From: UBA922 sp964565405
GTDB lineage: Bacteria > Patescibacteriota > Patescibacteriia > Magasanikbacterales > UBA922
Length of the DNA: 64,000 nucleotides
Direction of reading: 5' to 3'
Assembly (NCBI GenBank): GCA_964565405.1
Contig: CAZMEW010000001.1
Location: forward strand, 1 to 64,000
Part shown: one piece after another, positions 16,277 to 24,602 of the stretch
Layout of the letters: every line of letters begins with the position of its first letter
Position numbering within the stretch: position 1 is the first letter of the stretch
Notes under the pieces: generated by a model
Database searches by the model: none
Told to the model about the DNA's origin: nothing
The model's input: only the letters and a program-made list of their open reading frames with translations
Translations under genes and position numbers: made by a program

Positions 16277-17005
16277 ATGAGCCTACAGATACAAAACTTA
16301 CATGTTTCAGTCGAAGAAAAGCCAATCGTCAAAGGATTGAATCTTCAGATTAACCCAGGAGAAGTGCATGCAATTATGGGCCCCAATGGCAGTGGTAAAT
16401 CAACTCTTGCAAATACACTACTTGGGCATCCGAAGTATACGATTGCTGATGGTAAGATTTTAGTTGATTCAATCGATGTGACTGACATGTCTACTGATGA
16501 GAAGGTAAAGCATGGTCTATTTTTGTCTATGCAGTATCCACCAGAAATTGAAGGAGTGACGATTTCCAATTTTTTGCGTCTGGCATATAATGCACTCAAA
16601 GGTGCGTCTGTTAATCCGCTTGAATTTCATAGAAAACTAGTAGAAAAGATGAGGCAATTTGGCATGGATCCACAAGTTGCGACTCGATATGTGAATACTG
16701 GATTTTCTGGAGGTGAGAAGAAACGAGCTGAAATCCTGCAGCTTGCCGTACTTGAGCCAACATATGCAGTGCTTGATGAAACTGATTCAGGACTTGATGT
16801 TGATGCCTTAAGAATTGTATCTGAGGGCATTAAGGCTTTTAAAAATGAAAAGACGGGCGTGCTACTCATCACCCATTACAATCGTATCCTAGATTACGTG
16901 GTGCCCGATGTAGTTCATATTATGATTGACGGAAATATTGTGAAGAGCGGAGCACAAGAATTGGCACATGAGGTGGAGAAGAGTGGGTATAGTAATTTTA
17001 GATAA
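16277..17005 (+). CDS. sufC: SUF complex ATPase SufC
   Basis: ABC-type ATPase that drives shape changes in the SufBCD complex; it is soluble, not a transporter. Walker A GPNGSGKST (about residues 35-43), Q-loop MQYPPEIEG, signature SGGEKKRAEILQ, Walker B YAVLDETDSGLD and switch His in ITHYNRIL. The DETDSGLDVDALR sequence is specific for SufC. 242 residues. It follows the SufU gene by 8 bp; gene order (SufC after SufU) differs from the common sufCDSUB order. Confidence 0.96.
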   Translation: MSLQIQNLHVSVEEKPIVKGLNLQINPGEVHAIMGPNGSGKSTLANTLLGHPKYTIADGKILVDSIDVTDMSTDEKVKHGLFLSMQYPPEIEGVTISNFLRLAYNALKGASVNPLEFHRKLVEKMRQFGMDPQVATRYVNTGFSGGEKKRAEILQLAVLEPTYAVLDETDSGLDVDALRIVSEGIKAFKNEKTGVLLITHYNRILDYVVPDVVHIMIDGNIVKSGAQELAHEVEKSGYSNFR

Positions 17006-17006
17006 T

Positions 17007-17303
17007 ATGGTTACCAAGGAAGAGATAATGGATAGGCTTAAAAATGTTACTGATCCTGAAGTTGATGTTGACATTGTTACTATGGGTCTTATCTATAATA
17101 TTGATATCGACGAGACGGGGGAGAAGGTACACGTGCTCATGACCTATACCACACCTTTTTGTTTTGCTGGTCCGCAAATTACAGATGATGTGAAGAGTGC
17201 TATTGCTTCATGCGGGATTGAACGCGAAAATGTCGAGGTTGAAGTGACCTTTGACCCACCATGGAAAGCTCCACCAGATTTGAGAGTAGCAATGGGAGTC
17301 TAA
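17007..17303 (+). CDS. sufT: SufT-like / MIP18 family (DUF59) protein
   Basis: DUF59 proteins act in iron-sulfur cluster maturation (SufT, the MIP18/PaaD family). The start at 17007 lies one base after the sufC stop; the longer frame would overlap sufC. Motifs: NVTDPEVDVDIVTMGLIYNI, TPFCFAGPQI with the single conserved cysteine, and VEVEVTFDPPWKAPPDL. 98 residues, single domain. Its place in the SUF operon agrees with a role in cluster delivery or assembly. Confidence 0.92.
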   Translation: MVTKEEIMDRLKNVTDPEVDVDIVTMGLIYNIDIDETGEKVHVLMTYTTPFCFAGPQITDDVKSAIASCGIERENVEVEVTFDPPWKAPPDLRVAMGV

Positions 17304-17306
17304 ATT

Positions 17307-17609
17307 ATGCGAGAACATATACAGAAAATTGAGGTTTGTTGTGGTGGAGATTGTATGGTCGATGGAGCTCATGCTGTGGTTAGTGTTCTTGAAGAAAAAT
17401 ATTCTGGAACTCAAACTAAGGTTTCTATCTGCGGCTGTATTGATCAGTGTGAGAAGGCAGTGAACGTCATTGTTGACGAAAAAGAGATTTTTTCGTATAG
17501 TACTCCAGTTAATGTTCTAGAAAAAATAGAGAATAGTACCGGTGACGAGTATAAGCGTTTCAACACTGAAGAATTAGATTTAAACAATGACTTCCTAGGA
17601 GATTTATAA
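17307..17609 (+). CDS. Thioredoxin-like [2Fe-2S] ferredoxin domain protein
   Basis: Small thioredoxin-fold protein with four cysteines arranged as in [2Fe-2S] ferredoxins of the NuoE/Fe-S ferredoxin type: VCCGGDCM and SICGCIDQCEKA. A C-terminal tail of about 25 acidic residues (TEELDLNNDFLGDL) is added. Probably an electron carrier or a cluster holder that works with the SUF machinery; the precise role is inferred from its location between sufT and a second ferredoxin gene. Three-base gaps on both sides show co-transcription. Confidence 0.8.
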   Translation: MREHIQKIEVCCGGDCMVDGAHAVVSVLEEKYSGTQTKVSICGCIDQCEKAVNVIVDEKEIFSYSTPVNVLEKIENSTGDEYKRFNTEELDLNNDFLGDL

Positions 17610-17612
17610 GCT

Positions 17613-17903
17613 ATGTCCGACCTCGAACCAAAACTCCCCGACAATTTACCTGAAGATATTTCAATGAAAATACGAAAGGGTGGAAAAATCCGCCGTATTG
17701 TCGTGGATCGTCAGGCATGTATTGGTGCGCAATCCTGTGTGGTAGTCGCTCCTGGAGTATTCCAGATGGATGATAATAATCTCGCGTATGTGACTGATCC
17801 GGATAGTACTGATGAGAAAACGATCATGATGGGAGCAGAAATTTGTCCGGTACTTGCAATTCATCTCTATGATGAAGAGGGGAATAAGATATTTCCAAAC
17901 TAA
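17613..17903 (+). CDS. Ferredoxin, single cluster, probably [3Fe-4S]
   Basis: One-cluster ferredoxin of the Fer4-type fold: VVDRQACIGAQSCVVVAPGVFQMDDNNLAYV ... GAEICPVLAIHLYDE. Cluster ligands are C-x5-C and CP; the usual middle cysteine of CxxCxxC is replaced (CIGAQSC), leaving three cysteines, as in [3Fe-4S] ferredoxins that serve cytochromes P450. 96 residues with an acidic N-terminal extension. Last gene of the SUF operon; the flavin reductase at 9878 on the other side of the operator is a plausible electron donor. Confidence 0.88.
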   Translation: MSDLEPKLPDNLPEDISMKIRKGGKIRRIVVDRQACIGAQSCVVVAPGVFQMDDNNLAYVTDPDSTDEKTIMMGAEICPVLAIHLYDEEGNKIFPN

Positions 17904-18082
17904 ATAAAACCGCCCAATTCGGCGGTTTTTTTATTATTTATTCCCCCCCTTTTTCCTCCTCGTGTTCTTCGGGAGGTAGTGAGAGAAATTGCGACTCCTT
18001 GCTTTTGCGGATAGCCTTCATGTCGGAGTTTCCGTATATTTGAAGATATTGTCTTTTGTGATGAACCTTTTTTGAGTGGCAT
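17900..18082 (-). CDS. Small phage-type basic protein (MPLKKGSS family)
   Basis: The start at 18082 gives MPLKKGSSQKTISSNIRKLRHEGYPQKQGVAISL, a short basic protein type that I know from bacteriophage and prophage genomes, function unknown. About 60 residues, Arg/Lys-rich, with a RRTRGGKRGG tract that suggests nucleic-acid binding (inference). Its last ten codons run through the SUF terminator on the opposite strand, so the two transcripts converge and overlap. No other phage gene is near, so it is best seen as an isolated relic or domesticated gene. Confidence 0.7.
   Translation of the reverse strand: MPLKKGSSQKTISSNIRKLRHEGYPQKQGVAISLTTSRRTRGGKRGGINNKKTAELGGFI
17906..17934 (+). terminator. 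Intrinsic terminator of the SUF operon
   Basis: AAAACCGCC (17906-17914) pairs with GGCGGTTTT (17921-17929), 6-nt loop, then more Ts. It also forms the last codons of the convergent minus-strand gene. Confidence 0.9.
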
Positions 18083-18214
18083 ATAGATATATATTAAGAA
18101 TGATTTTTCTATCTCCACTTTAATGCCACACCATCTTAGAGTCAATTCATATTTTGTTTTTAAAATATACGAAAAATTCGAAACAAGACAGATTTATATT
18201 ATATGAATAATTTT

Positions 18215-18244
18215 TTGACAAAAGCATGTATGGGGGGGTATTCT
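18215..18244 (+). promoter_or_regulatory. Sigma-70 promoter of the gene at 18280
   Basis: TTGACA (18215-18220), 18-bp spacer with a seven-G run, TATTCT (18239-18244). The transcription start falls near 18251, so the real gene begins at ATG 18280 and not at the earlier ATG inside the promoter. Confidence 0.7.
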
Positions 18245-18279
18245 TATGGTACTGTTATTCACTCTTAAATTTAAGTATT

Positions 18280-18768
18280 ATGTCTCGAGAAACTGGTGGA
18301 TTTAACCCAGATATAGAATCAAAGAAACATTCCTTAAAAGATCGTATTGAACAATCGAGAGTACGAAAAGAGAATCAAGAAAAAAAAGATAGAGAGTGGG
18401 AGAATTTAGGTGAATTAGGAAAATCAGTAGCTTGGACTGCCCAATTCAATAAAATTATGGATGCTTATGATAGTGGGAAGATCCTCTTAGAGGATGAAGA
18501 AATTGAACATCTTAAAAATCTTATACAGGTGTACGGAGATAAAGAAGAATTAAAATTAAGTTTAAAAGATCAATTCCAAAAAGCAATAGAGAAAGGGCAG
18601 GGCCATGATTATGAACTTTTTCAAGTCCAATTTAAAGCAGCTGAATCAGAGCAAGAAAAAATAACAGAAGAATTTTTACGTGAAATTGATAAGTACGATG
18701 AAATAATAAACAAACAGGAAGACAAGCCGAAGAAAAAAGGGTTTTTAGAAGGTTTTTTTAGCAGGTAA
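18280..18768 (+). CDS. Hypothetical charged helical protein, 162 residues
   Basis: Not recognised. Very rich in Glu, Lys and Gln, predicted mostly alpha-helical, without membrane helices. Segments such as LKDRIEQSRVRKENQEKKDREWE and EEFLREIDKYDEIINKQE look like coiled coil. The C-terminus is basic and glycine-rich (KPKKKGFLEGFFSR). It has its own promoter and converges on clpB, the two coding ends overlapping by 11 bp. Base composition agrees with the AT-rich host. Confidence 0.75.
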   Translation: MSRETGGFNPDIESKKHSLKDRIEQSRVRKENQEKKDREWENLGELGKSVAWTAQFNKIMDAYDSGKILLEDEEIEHLKNLIQVYGDKEELKLSLKDQFQKAIEKGQGHDYELFQVQFKAAESEQEKITEEFLREIDKYDEIINKQEDKPKKKGFLEGFFSR

Positions 18769-21391
18769 TTTTTAGTCCATCTTTTGCTGCGTCTACAGCT
18801 ACAGTGTCTCCTTCACTAATTTTTTTCTCAATAATCTCAAGTGCTAATTTATCAAGAAGCTCAGTTTGAATCACACGTTTGAGGGGTCTCGCACCGAGGT
18901 TTTCGTCGTATCCTTTCTTTGCGAGCCAATCTTTTGCTTTGTCAGTGACTGAGAGTTTTATTTTTTGTTTTTCGAGACGTCTGGTAATGATTGCAAGCTG
19001 AAGATCAACAATTGCTCTAATTTGTTCTTCTTTGAGTGGATGGAAGATGATGATATCGTCTACACGATTGAGGAATTCTGGTTTGAATTGCTCACGGAGA
19101 GCACTCATAATTCGATCATTGATCATTTTTTCAGATACTAGAGTACCATTTTTCTTTTCGCCAAATCCGAATTCACCTTTTTTACCCATCTGTACAATCA
19201 ACTCACTCGCTACATTGCTCGTCATGATGATCACGGTATTTTTGAAGTTTACTTTGCGACCCTTTGCGTCAGTCAGGTGTCCATCTTCGAGTATTTGGAG
19301 CATGATATTGAATATGTCGGGGTGAGCTTTTTCAATTTCATCGAATAGAATCACTGAATATGGCTTTCTCCGAACTGTTTCAGTCAATTGACCGCCTTCT
19401 TCAAATCCCACATACCCAGGAGGGGAGCCGATAATTTTGCTTACCGCATGCTTCTCCATATATTCAGTCATGTCTACTCGCACCAGTGCGTCTTCTTCGT
19501 TGAACATGAAATCAGCCAGAGCTTTGGCAAGCTCAGTTTTTCCGACACCTGTTGGTCCCATGAAGATGAATGAACCGATCGGCCGTTTTTCTTCAGAAAT
19601 TCCGGCTCGGTTGCGTCTGATTGCGTTCGAGATTGCTTTAATTGCCTCACTTTGCCCGACCACACGTTTACCCAGTTCTTCTTCCATGCGAGCAAGCTTG
19701 AATACTTCGTCTTCGAGCATTTTACTCACTGGTATTCCTGTCCATTTTGCAACTACCCGCGCAATATCTTCCTCGGTTACTTCTTCTTTGAGAATAGAAC
19801 TCTTCTTTTGTAGATCAGCAAGTTTTGTTTCGTATTTTTTTATTGCCTCTTCAATCACTGGAATTTTTCCATATCGAATTTCTGCAACTTTTTGTAAGTC
19901 GCCTTTTCTTTCCATGATTTCTGCTTCTTGTTTTAACTTATCGATTTCTTTCTTGTGTTCACGGATTTTGGTAATGATTTCTTTCTCATTGCTCCACTGC
20001 ATCTCTATTTCTTTGCTTTTTTCTTTGAGATTCGCCAACTCTTCTTTGAGCTGTTTTTCGCGCTCTTTGGAATCCTTGTCTGTTTCTTTTTTGAGTGCGC
20101 GAAGTTCGATATCAATCTTCATCATTTTTCGTTTCATTTTATCGAGCTCATCAGGCATGGAATCAATCTGCATTTTCAAGGCACTTGCTGCTTCATCGAT
20201 CAGGTCGATTGCTTTATCAGGTAGAAATCGATCACTGATATAGCGGTCGGATAAGGTAACCGCCGCTACAATCGCAGGATCAGTAATTCTAACGCCATGG
20301 TGAATTTCATATTTTTCTTTGATACCGCGAAGAATCGCTGTCGCATCTTCAAGGTTCGGTTCTTTCACGATCACATTCTGGAATCGGCGCTCAAATGCGG
20401 CATCTTTCTCGATATGCTTCTGATATTCCTTAAGTGTGGTTGCGCCAATAATGTGGAGTTCACCGCGAGCAAGTCCTGGCTTTAGCATGTTTGATGCGTC
20501 TACTGCACCCTCAGAGCTTCCTGCACCTACAATTGTGTGAAGTTCGTCGATAAATAAGACAATTTGCCCGTCACTATTGGTTACTTCTTTAATGACCGCC
20601 TTTAGTCTTTCTTCGAATTCACCACGGAATTTTGTACCAGCTAGAAGTGCGCCAATATCGAGTGAGATAATCTCTTTATCCTGAAGGTTTTCTGGCACAT
20701 CTCCATTTACTATTCTCTGTGCCAATCCTTCAACAACCGCGGTTTTCCCAACTCCAGGTTCGCCGATTAATACTGGATTATTCTTGGTTCGACGTGTGAG
20801 AACCTGCATAACTCGGCGAATTTCGTCATCTCGTCCAATAACCGGATCAAGCTTTTCTTTTCGTGCTCGTTCGGTTAAGTTCAGACCATATTTTTCAAGT
20901 GCCTGATAACGGCTTTCTGGCTCTTGTGAATCAACTCGCTGATTTCCACGAATCGATTGGAGTACTTTTAAAATATCAGAATACGAAACTCCCTGAATAT
21001 CGAGAAAATCACTGATCGGATTTTTGCTCGTAAGGTACGCGAGCAGAAGATGTTCAACCGAGATGAATTCATCTTTCATTTTTTGTGCTTCATTATTGGC
21101 ATTTTGGAGAATATAGAGTGTTGCCTGGGAAAGCATGACCTGACCCATACCCTGAGGCTGGGAAGTTGATTGCTTTGGTAAGTTGTCAATAAGTGTTTGG
21201 GTATGATCCATGATTTCTTCTACATTGGCATTGAGTTTTTTGAAAATCGAAACTACTACTCCTTCGGATTGTTCGAGTAGTGAAAGGAACAAATGGGGTG
21301 GTTCAATTTGTTGTTGACCGTTATTAATTGCGATTACTTGCGCATGCTGTATTGCTTCCTGAGATTTGTTGGTAAAATTTTGAGGCATCAT
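18758..21391 (-). CDS. clpB: ATP-dependent disaggregase ClpB
   Basis: Hexameric AAA+ chaperone that pulls proteins out of aggregates with DnaK. Order: N domain (QEAIQHAQVIAINNGQ, HLFLSLLEQ), AAA1 with GEPGVGKTAVVEGLAQRI and LFIDELHTIVGAG, long middle coiled coil (about residues 400-530, which marks ClpB and not ClpA/ClpC), AAA2 with GPTGVGKTELAKAL, VRVDMTEYMEKHAVSKIIGSPPGYVG and LFDEIEKAHPDIFN, and a C-terminal small domain. About 877 residues; the start is at one of the adjacent ATGs 21388/21391, since an ATG at 21409 would add an unusual hydrophobic leader. Transcription is controlled through a CIRCE site. Confidence 0.97.
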   Translation of the reverse strand: MMPQNFTNKSQEAIQHAQVIAINNGQQQIEPPHLFLSLLEQSEGVVVSIFKKLNANVEEIMDHTQTLIDNLPKQSTSQPQGMGQVMLSQATLYILQNANNEAQKMKDEFISVEHLLLAYLTSKNPISDFLDIQGVSYSDILKVLQSIRGNQRVDSQEPESRYQALEKYGLNLTERARKEKLDPVIGRDDEIRRVMQVLTRRTKNNPVLIGEPGVGKTAVVEGLAQRIVNGDVPENLQDKEIISLDIGALLAGTKFRGEFEERLKAVIKEVTNSDGQIVLFIDELHTIVGAGSSEGAVDASNMLKPGLARGELHIIGATTLKEYQKHIEKDAAFERRFQNVIVKEPNLEDATAILRGIKEKYEIHHGVRITDPAIVAAVTLSDRYISDRFLPDKAIDLIDEAASALKMQIDSMPDELDKMKRKMMKIDIELRALKKETDKDSKEREKQLKEELANLKEKSKEIEMQWSNEKEIITKIREHKKEIDKLKQEAEIMERKGDLQKVAEIRYGKIPVIEEAIKKYETKLADLQKKSSILKEEVTEEDIARVVAKWTGIPVSKMLEDEVFKLARMEEELGKRVVGQSEAIKAISNAIRRNRAGISEEKRPIGSFIFMGPTGVGKTELAKALADFMFNEEDALVRVDMTEYMEKHAVSKIIGSPPGYVGFEEGGQLTETVRRKPYSVILFDEIEKAHPDIFNIMLQILEDGHLTDAKGRKVNFKNTVIIMTSNVASELIVQMGKKGEFGFGEKKNGTLVSEKMINDRIMSALREQFKPEFLNRVDDIIIFHPLKEEQIRAIVDLQLAIITRRLEKQKIKLSVTDKAKDWLAKKGYDENLGARPLKRVIQTELLDKLALEIIEKKISEGDTVAVDAAKDGLKITC

Positions 21392-21406
21392 ATAAGAAAA
21401 TAAATT

Positions 21407-21480
21407 CAATTATTCTAATTACTCGAGCCCACTTAAAAAGATTTAGAATAATTATTCTAAATGGGGCAATTAGAATAATT
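21407..21480. repeat. Array of AATTATTCTAATT inverted motifs upstream of clpB
   Basis: CAATTATTCTAATT (21407-21420), the perfect 22-bp palindrome ATTTAGAATAATTATTCTAAAT (21441-21462) and CAATTAGAATAATT (21467-21480): four copies of TTAGAATAATT in alternating orientation within 74 bp in the 5' leader of clpB, between CIRCE and the start codon. Confidence 0.75.
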
Positions 21481-21494
21481 TGTAACCTTTTTAA

Positions 21495-21521
21495 TTAGCA
21501 CTCTGCATATTCGAGTGATAA
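21495..21521 (-). promoter_or_regulatory. CIRCE element (HrcA operator) of clpB
   Basis: TTAGCACTC-N9-GAGTGATAA: eight of nine dyad positions match the CIRCE consensus. It sits immediately after the clpB -10 box, the classical place for HrcA repression of heat-shock genes. Confidence 0.88.
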
Positions 21522-21522
21522 C

Positions 21523-21550
21523 ACTATACCACACTCGCCAAAAGTGTCAA
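21523..21550 (-). promoter_or_regulatory. Sigma-70 promoter of clpB
   Basis: Minus-strand TTGACA (21545-21550), 16-bp spacer, TATAGT (21523-21528), with CIRCE covering the transcription start. Confidence 0.85.
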
Positions 21551-21551
21551 C

Positions 21552-21579
21552 TTGTGTTAGTATAGCATAATTATATATT
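21552..21579 (+). promoter_or_regulatory. Promoter of tagA, divergent from clpB
   Basis: TTGTGT (21552-21557), 16-bp spacer, TATATT (21574-21579), only 1 bp from the clpB -35 box. Confidence 0.5.
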
Positions 21580-21591
21580 GCGTGAGAGTGT

Positions 21592-22344
21592 ATGAAGGTA
21601 CTTAAAGTACGAATTGATGAGGTTACCCGGGATGAAGCTCTAAGGCGTGTTTTGGGGTTTTTGCGTGACGAGAGATTGCATCGCATATTCACCCCTAATC
21701 CGGAAATATTGGTTGCAGCAATGAGAAATCCAAATTATTGTAAGATACTTAATACTGCTGATTTGTCACTCTGTGATGGACGGGGGGTTGAATTGTTTGC
21801 TCACGGCAAGCTTACAAGAATTACTGGGGTTGATTTTATGACTGAGATACTTGGTATTGCTCAAAAAGAACATAAGTCAGTATATCTACTGGGGTCAGGA
21901 CGCACAGAAACGCTTAAAAAAATGTTTGAGCATATACAGACGTATTATCCGAAACTCCACGTTGCCGGCATGCATCCGGGTCCCCACTTTTTTATCACAC
22001 ATGGGGCTATTTCTTTTAAAAACAAGGAAGAGGAGGAGATAAATAACAAGATTATTACAGACATACAGATGAATAAACCGGACATTATCTTTGTGGCTTT
22101 TGGGCATGAAAAGCAGGAAATCTGGATTGACCAGTATGCGGGAATGCTTACTGGGGTAAAAATAGCGATGGGGGTTGGTGGATCGTTTGACTACATTTCT
22201 GGTTCAGTCAGGCGCGCGCCAAAATGGCTTAGAATAATTGGTTTTGAGTGGGTGTACAGATTTTTTACTCAACCCAAAAGACTTTCTCGAATGATTAATG
22301 CTACTATTATTTTTCCATATTATGCTCTCACCAAAAATCGTTAA
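21592..22344 (+). CDS. WecG/TagA/CpsF family glycosyltransferase
   Basis: Transfers N-acetylmannosamine(-uronic acid) or a similar sugar to a membrane-linked lipid precursor of surface polymers. The family pattern is clear: RIFTPNPEILVAAMRNPNYCKILNTADLSLCDGRGVELFA, RITGVDFMTEIL, SVYLLGSGRTE, KPDIIFVAFGHEKQEIWI and MGVGGSFDYISGSVRRAPKWLRIIGFEWVYRF. 250 residues, normal. The terminal part overlaps the TrmH-type gene by 23 bp. No other teichoic or ECA genes are in the window, so the polymer is unknown. Confidence 0.92.
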   Translation: MKVLKVRIDEVTRDEALRRVLGFLRDERLHRIFTPNPEILVAAMRNPNYCKILNTADLSLCDGRGVELFAHGKLTRITGVDFMTEILGIAQKEHKSVYLLGSGRTETLKKMFEHIQTYYPKLHVAGMHPGPHFFITHGAISFKNKEEEEINNKIITDIQMNKPDIIFVAFGHEKQEIWIDQYAGMLTGVKIAMGVGGSFDYISGSVRRAPKWLRIIGFEWVYRFFTQPKRLSRMINATIIFPYYALTKNR

Positions 22345-23080
22345 ACATCTTACCCAACTTCAAGAGAAAAAATACCGCCGGCAATTCGGTGAATTTGTTA
22401 TTGAGGGTTTTAAGGGGGTGGGGGAGGCGCTAGACTCGGGAAATGTAGTTCTCGTGGTCGTTGAGGGAAGTAGACGAGAAGAATTAGATATAGCTCAGTG
22501 TATTAGTAAGGCTGAGAAGCTAAAAGTGCCTGTTGAGTTTTGTGGTAGAAAAGATATTGGGCATATTAAATCCACTGATACCTTTCCCGGAATCCTTGCT
22601 GTCGTAGAATCACAGAATTTTCAACTCGCAGATATTGCAGAAGGATCGATTGTGGTACTAGATGACGTGCGCGATCCAGGGAATCTCGGTACTATTATTA
22701 GGACTGCAGATTGGTTTGGAGTGTCTAATATTATGCTTTCGGAAAATAGCGTTGATGAATATAATCCCAAAGTGGTTCGAAGCACGATGGGTTCCATATT
22801 TCGCTCACACATTTACCGTTCACATAATGTGTTCAAAGAATTGTCTGAGCTCAAAGATAAGTTTGGGTATACAGTTGTATCTATTGATATCCAAGGTAAA
22901 GTATTACCTCAAACTATCTCTCAGGCAGAAAAAATTGTATTCCTATTCGGATCAGAATCACACGGACTCTCACGTGAGCTTGAAGAGCTTGTAGATACCC
23001 GTTATACTATTCCAGGTAGAGGGGGAGCTGAATCACTTAATCTTGCGATTGCTGTTGCAATTGTCATGTCACGAATATAG
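22322..23080 (+). CDS. SpoU/TrmH family RNA 2'-O-methyltransferase
   Basis: Methylates a ribose 2'-hydroxyl in tRNA or rRNA using S-adenosylmethionine. The start at 22322 (MLSPKIVKHLTQLQEKKYRR) agrees with the family; it overlaps tagA by 23 bp. N-terminal substrate-binding region with RRQFGEFVIEGFKGVGEAL, then the knotted SPOUT domain: VVLDDVRDPGNLGTIIRTADWFGV, NPKVVRSTMGSIFR, IVFLFGSESHGLS and IPGRGGAESLNLAIAVAIVM. 252 residues. Closest by pattern to the RlmB/TsnR branch, but the target nucleotide cannot be assigned. Confidence 0.92.
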   Translation: MLSPKIVKHLTQLQEKKYRRQFGEFVIEGFKGVGEALDSGNVVLVVVEGSRREELDIAQCISKAEKLKVPVEFCGRKDIGHIKSTDTFPGILAVVESQNFQLADIAEGSIVVLDDVRDPGNLGTIIRTADWFGVSNIMLSENSVDEYNPKVVRSTMGSIFRSHIYRSHNVFKELSELKDKFGYTVVSIDIQGKVLPQTISQAEKIVFLFGSESHGLSRELEELVDTRYTIPGRGGAESLNLAIAVAIVMSRI

Positions 23081-23082
23081 GT

Positions 23083-24573
23083 ATGATTAAAACTCGTTTT
23101 GCACCAAGTCCAACCGGAATGCTTCATGTCGGCGGTCTGAGAACTGCTCTTTTTGCGTATTTGCTCGCGAAGAAACATGGGGGTATCTTTATGCTTCGTA
23201 TTGAAGATACAGATCGTGAACGTTTTGTCGAAGGTGGAATTGAAAATATTATTGGCGGACTTTCATGGGCAGGGATTGCTATTGACGAGGGTGTTACTTT
23301 TGATACTTCACACATTGTAACTCAAATTGGAAATAACGGTCCTTATATTCAATCTCAACGTCTTACCATTTATCAGAAATATATTAAGGAATTACTTGAT
23401 AAAGGTTTTGCATATCGTTGTTTTTGCAGCAAAGAACGTTTGACTGAATTACGTGAACACCAGGAAAAAAACAAACTTCCTACTGGATATGATGGAAAAT
23501 GCCGTGATTTATCACCGGTAGAAGCTGAGGAAAAAATTCAGGGTGGGGAAGTGTCAGTCGTCCGAATGAAAATGCCAAAAGAAGGAGTTACTATCATTGA
23601 AGATATGATTCGAGGAAATGTGGAATTCAAAAATGCACTGGTCGATGATCAAGTGCTTATTAAGGCGGATGGATTCCCAACATACCATTTTGCAGTAGTA
23701 GTTGATGATCATACAATGGGAGTAACTCATGTGGTTCGTGGAGAAGAGTGGCTTCCCTCAACTCCAAAGCATGTTGAACTGTATCGTATGTTTGGGTGGG
23801 AAGCTCCTAAATTTGCCCACCTCTCGCTTCTCGTGAATGAAAAAAAGCAAAAATTAAGTAAGCGCCATGGGGATGTGAGTGTGCGAGATTATGAGGAAAA
23901 AGGGTATTTACCAGAAGCGCTTATTAACTTTGTAGCATTTTTGGGATGGAATCCCGGAACTGAACAAGAAATATACTCAATGGAAGAACTTGAGAGAGAT
24001 TTTGATTTTGATAAAGTTAGCAAAGCTGCTGCCGTCTTTAATGTCGAAAAATTGGATTGGTACAATAAACACTATATGATGGCCATGGATACCATAGAAC
24101 TTGCGAAAAGAGTCGTACCATTTATGCTGAATCATGGTCTTATCAAAGAACTACCTCGAACTGAAAAAGAATTTGAAAATTTGGCAAAAATTATTGAGCT
24201 TGAAAAGGGAAGGGCAGTTACTTTGCGAGAGTTTCCAGATGCACTTGGGTTTATTTTCGCTAGCCAACTTACGTATGAACCAGAATTACTTATCTGGAAA
24301 AAAAGTACTAAGGAAGATAGCAAACATAAGTTAATCTTATTACATGAATATTTGAGTGCAAAAAATGAAGCTGAGTGGGGGAGAGAGCAGCTTGAAGCTG
24401 ACACTCTTGCGTGGATTAAGGAACAGGGATTTGGAGTTGGTGATGTACTCTGGCCAATGAGAACCGCTCTCTCAGGACAAAAAAATTCTCCAGGACCCTT
24501 TGAGATAGCTTCTGTACTTGGGAAAAATCGTACTTTAGAACGATTACAAATGGGGATAAGTCTTCTCTCATAA
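23083..24573 (+). CDS. gltX: Glutamyl-tRNA synthetase
   Basis: Class I synthetase. FAPSPTGMLHVGGLRTALFAY carries the HIGH motif, LRIEDTDRERF is the glutamate pocket, TYHFAVVVDDHTMGVTHVVRGEEWL the tRNA acceptor part, and KLSKRHG the KMSKS loop. The all-helical anticodon domain fills the C-terminal 180 residues. 496 residues, a normal GluRS. It may also charge tRNA-Gln in organisms using the amidotransferase route. It begins 2 bp after the methyltransferase stop. Confidence 0.96.
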   Translation: MIKTRFAPSPTGMLHVGGLRTALFAYLLAKKHGGIFMLRIEDTDRERFVEGGIENIIGGLSWAGIAIDEGVTFDTSHIVTQIGNNGPYIQSQRLTIYQKYIKELLDKGFAYRCFCSKERLTELREHQEKNKLPTGYDGKCRDLSPVEAEEKIQGGEVSVVRMKMPKEGVTIIEDMIRGNVEFKNALVDDQVLIKADGFPTYHFAVVVDDHTMGVTHVVRGEEWLPSTPKHVELYRMFGWEAPKFAHLSLLVNEKKQKLSKRHGDVSVRDYEEKGYLPEALINFVAFLGWNPGTEQEIYSMEELERDFDFDKVSKAAAVFNVEKLDWYNKHYMMAMDTIELAKRVVPFMLNHGLIKELPRTEKEFENLAKIIELEKGRAVTLREFPDALGFIFASQLTYEPELLIWKKSTKEDSKHKLILLHEYLSAKNEAEWGREQLEADTLAWIKEQGFGVGDVLWPMRTALSGQKNSPGPFEIASVLGKNRTLERLQMGISLLS

Positions 24574-24602
24574 TCCCCTCAAAATTGTGCTATACTGAAG
24601 AC

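Noticed and set aside
19437..20243. 268-codon plus-strand frame opposite clpB
   Set aside because: Antisense shadow of the conserved clpB coding sequence; Ser/Arg-rich, no start signal.
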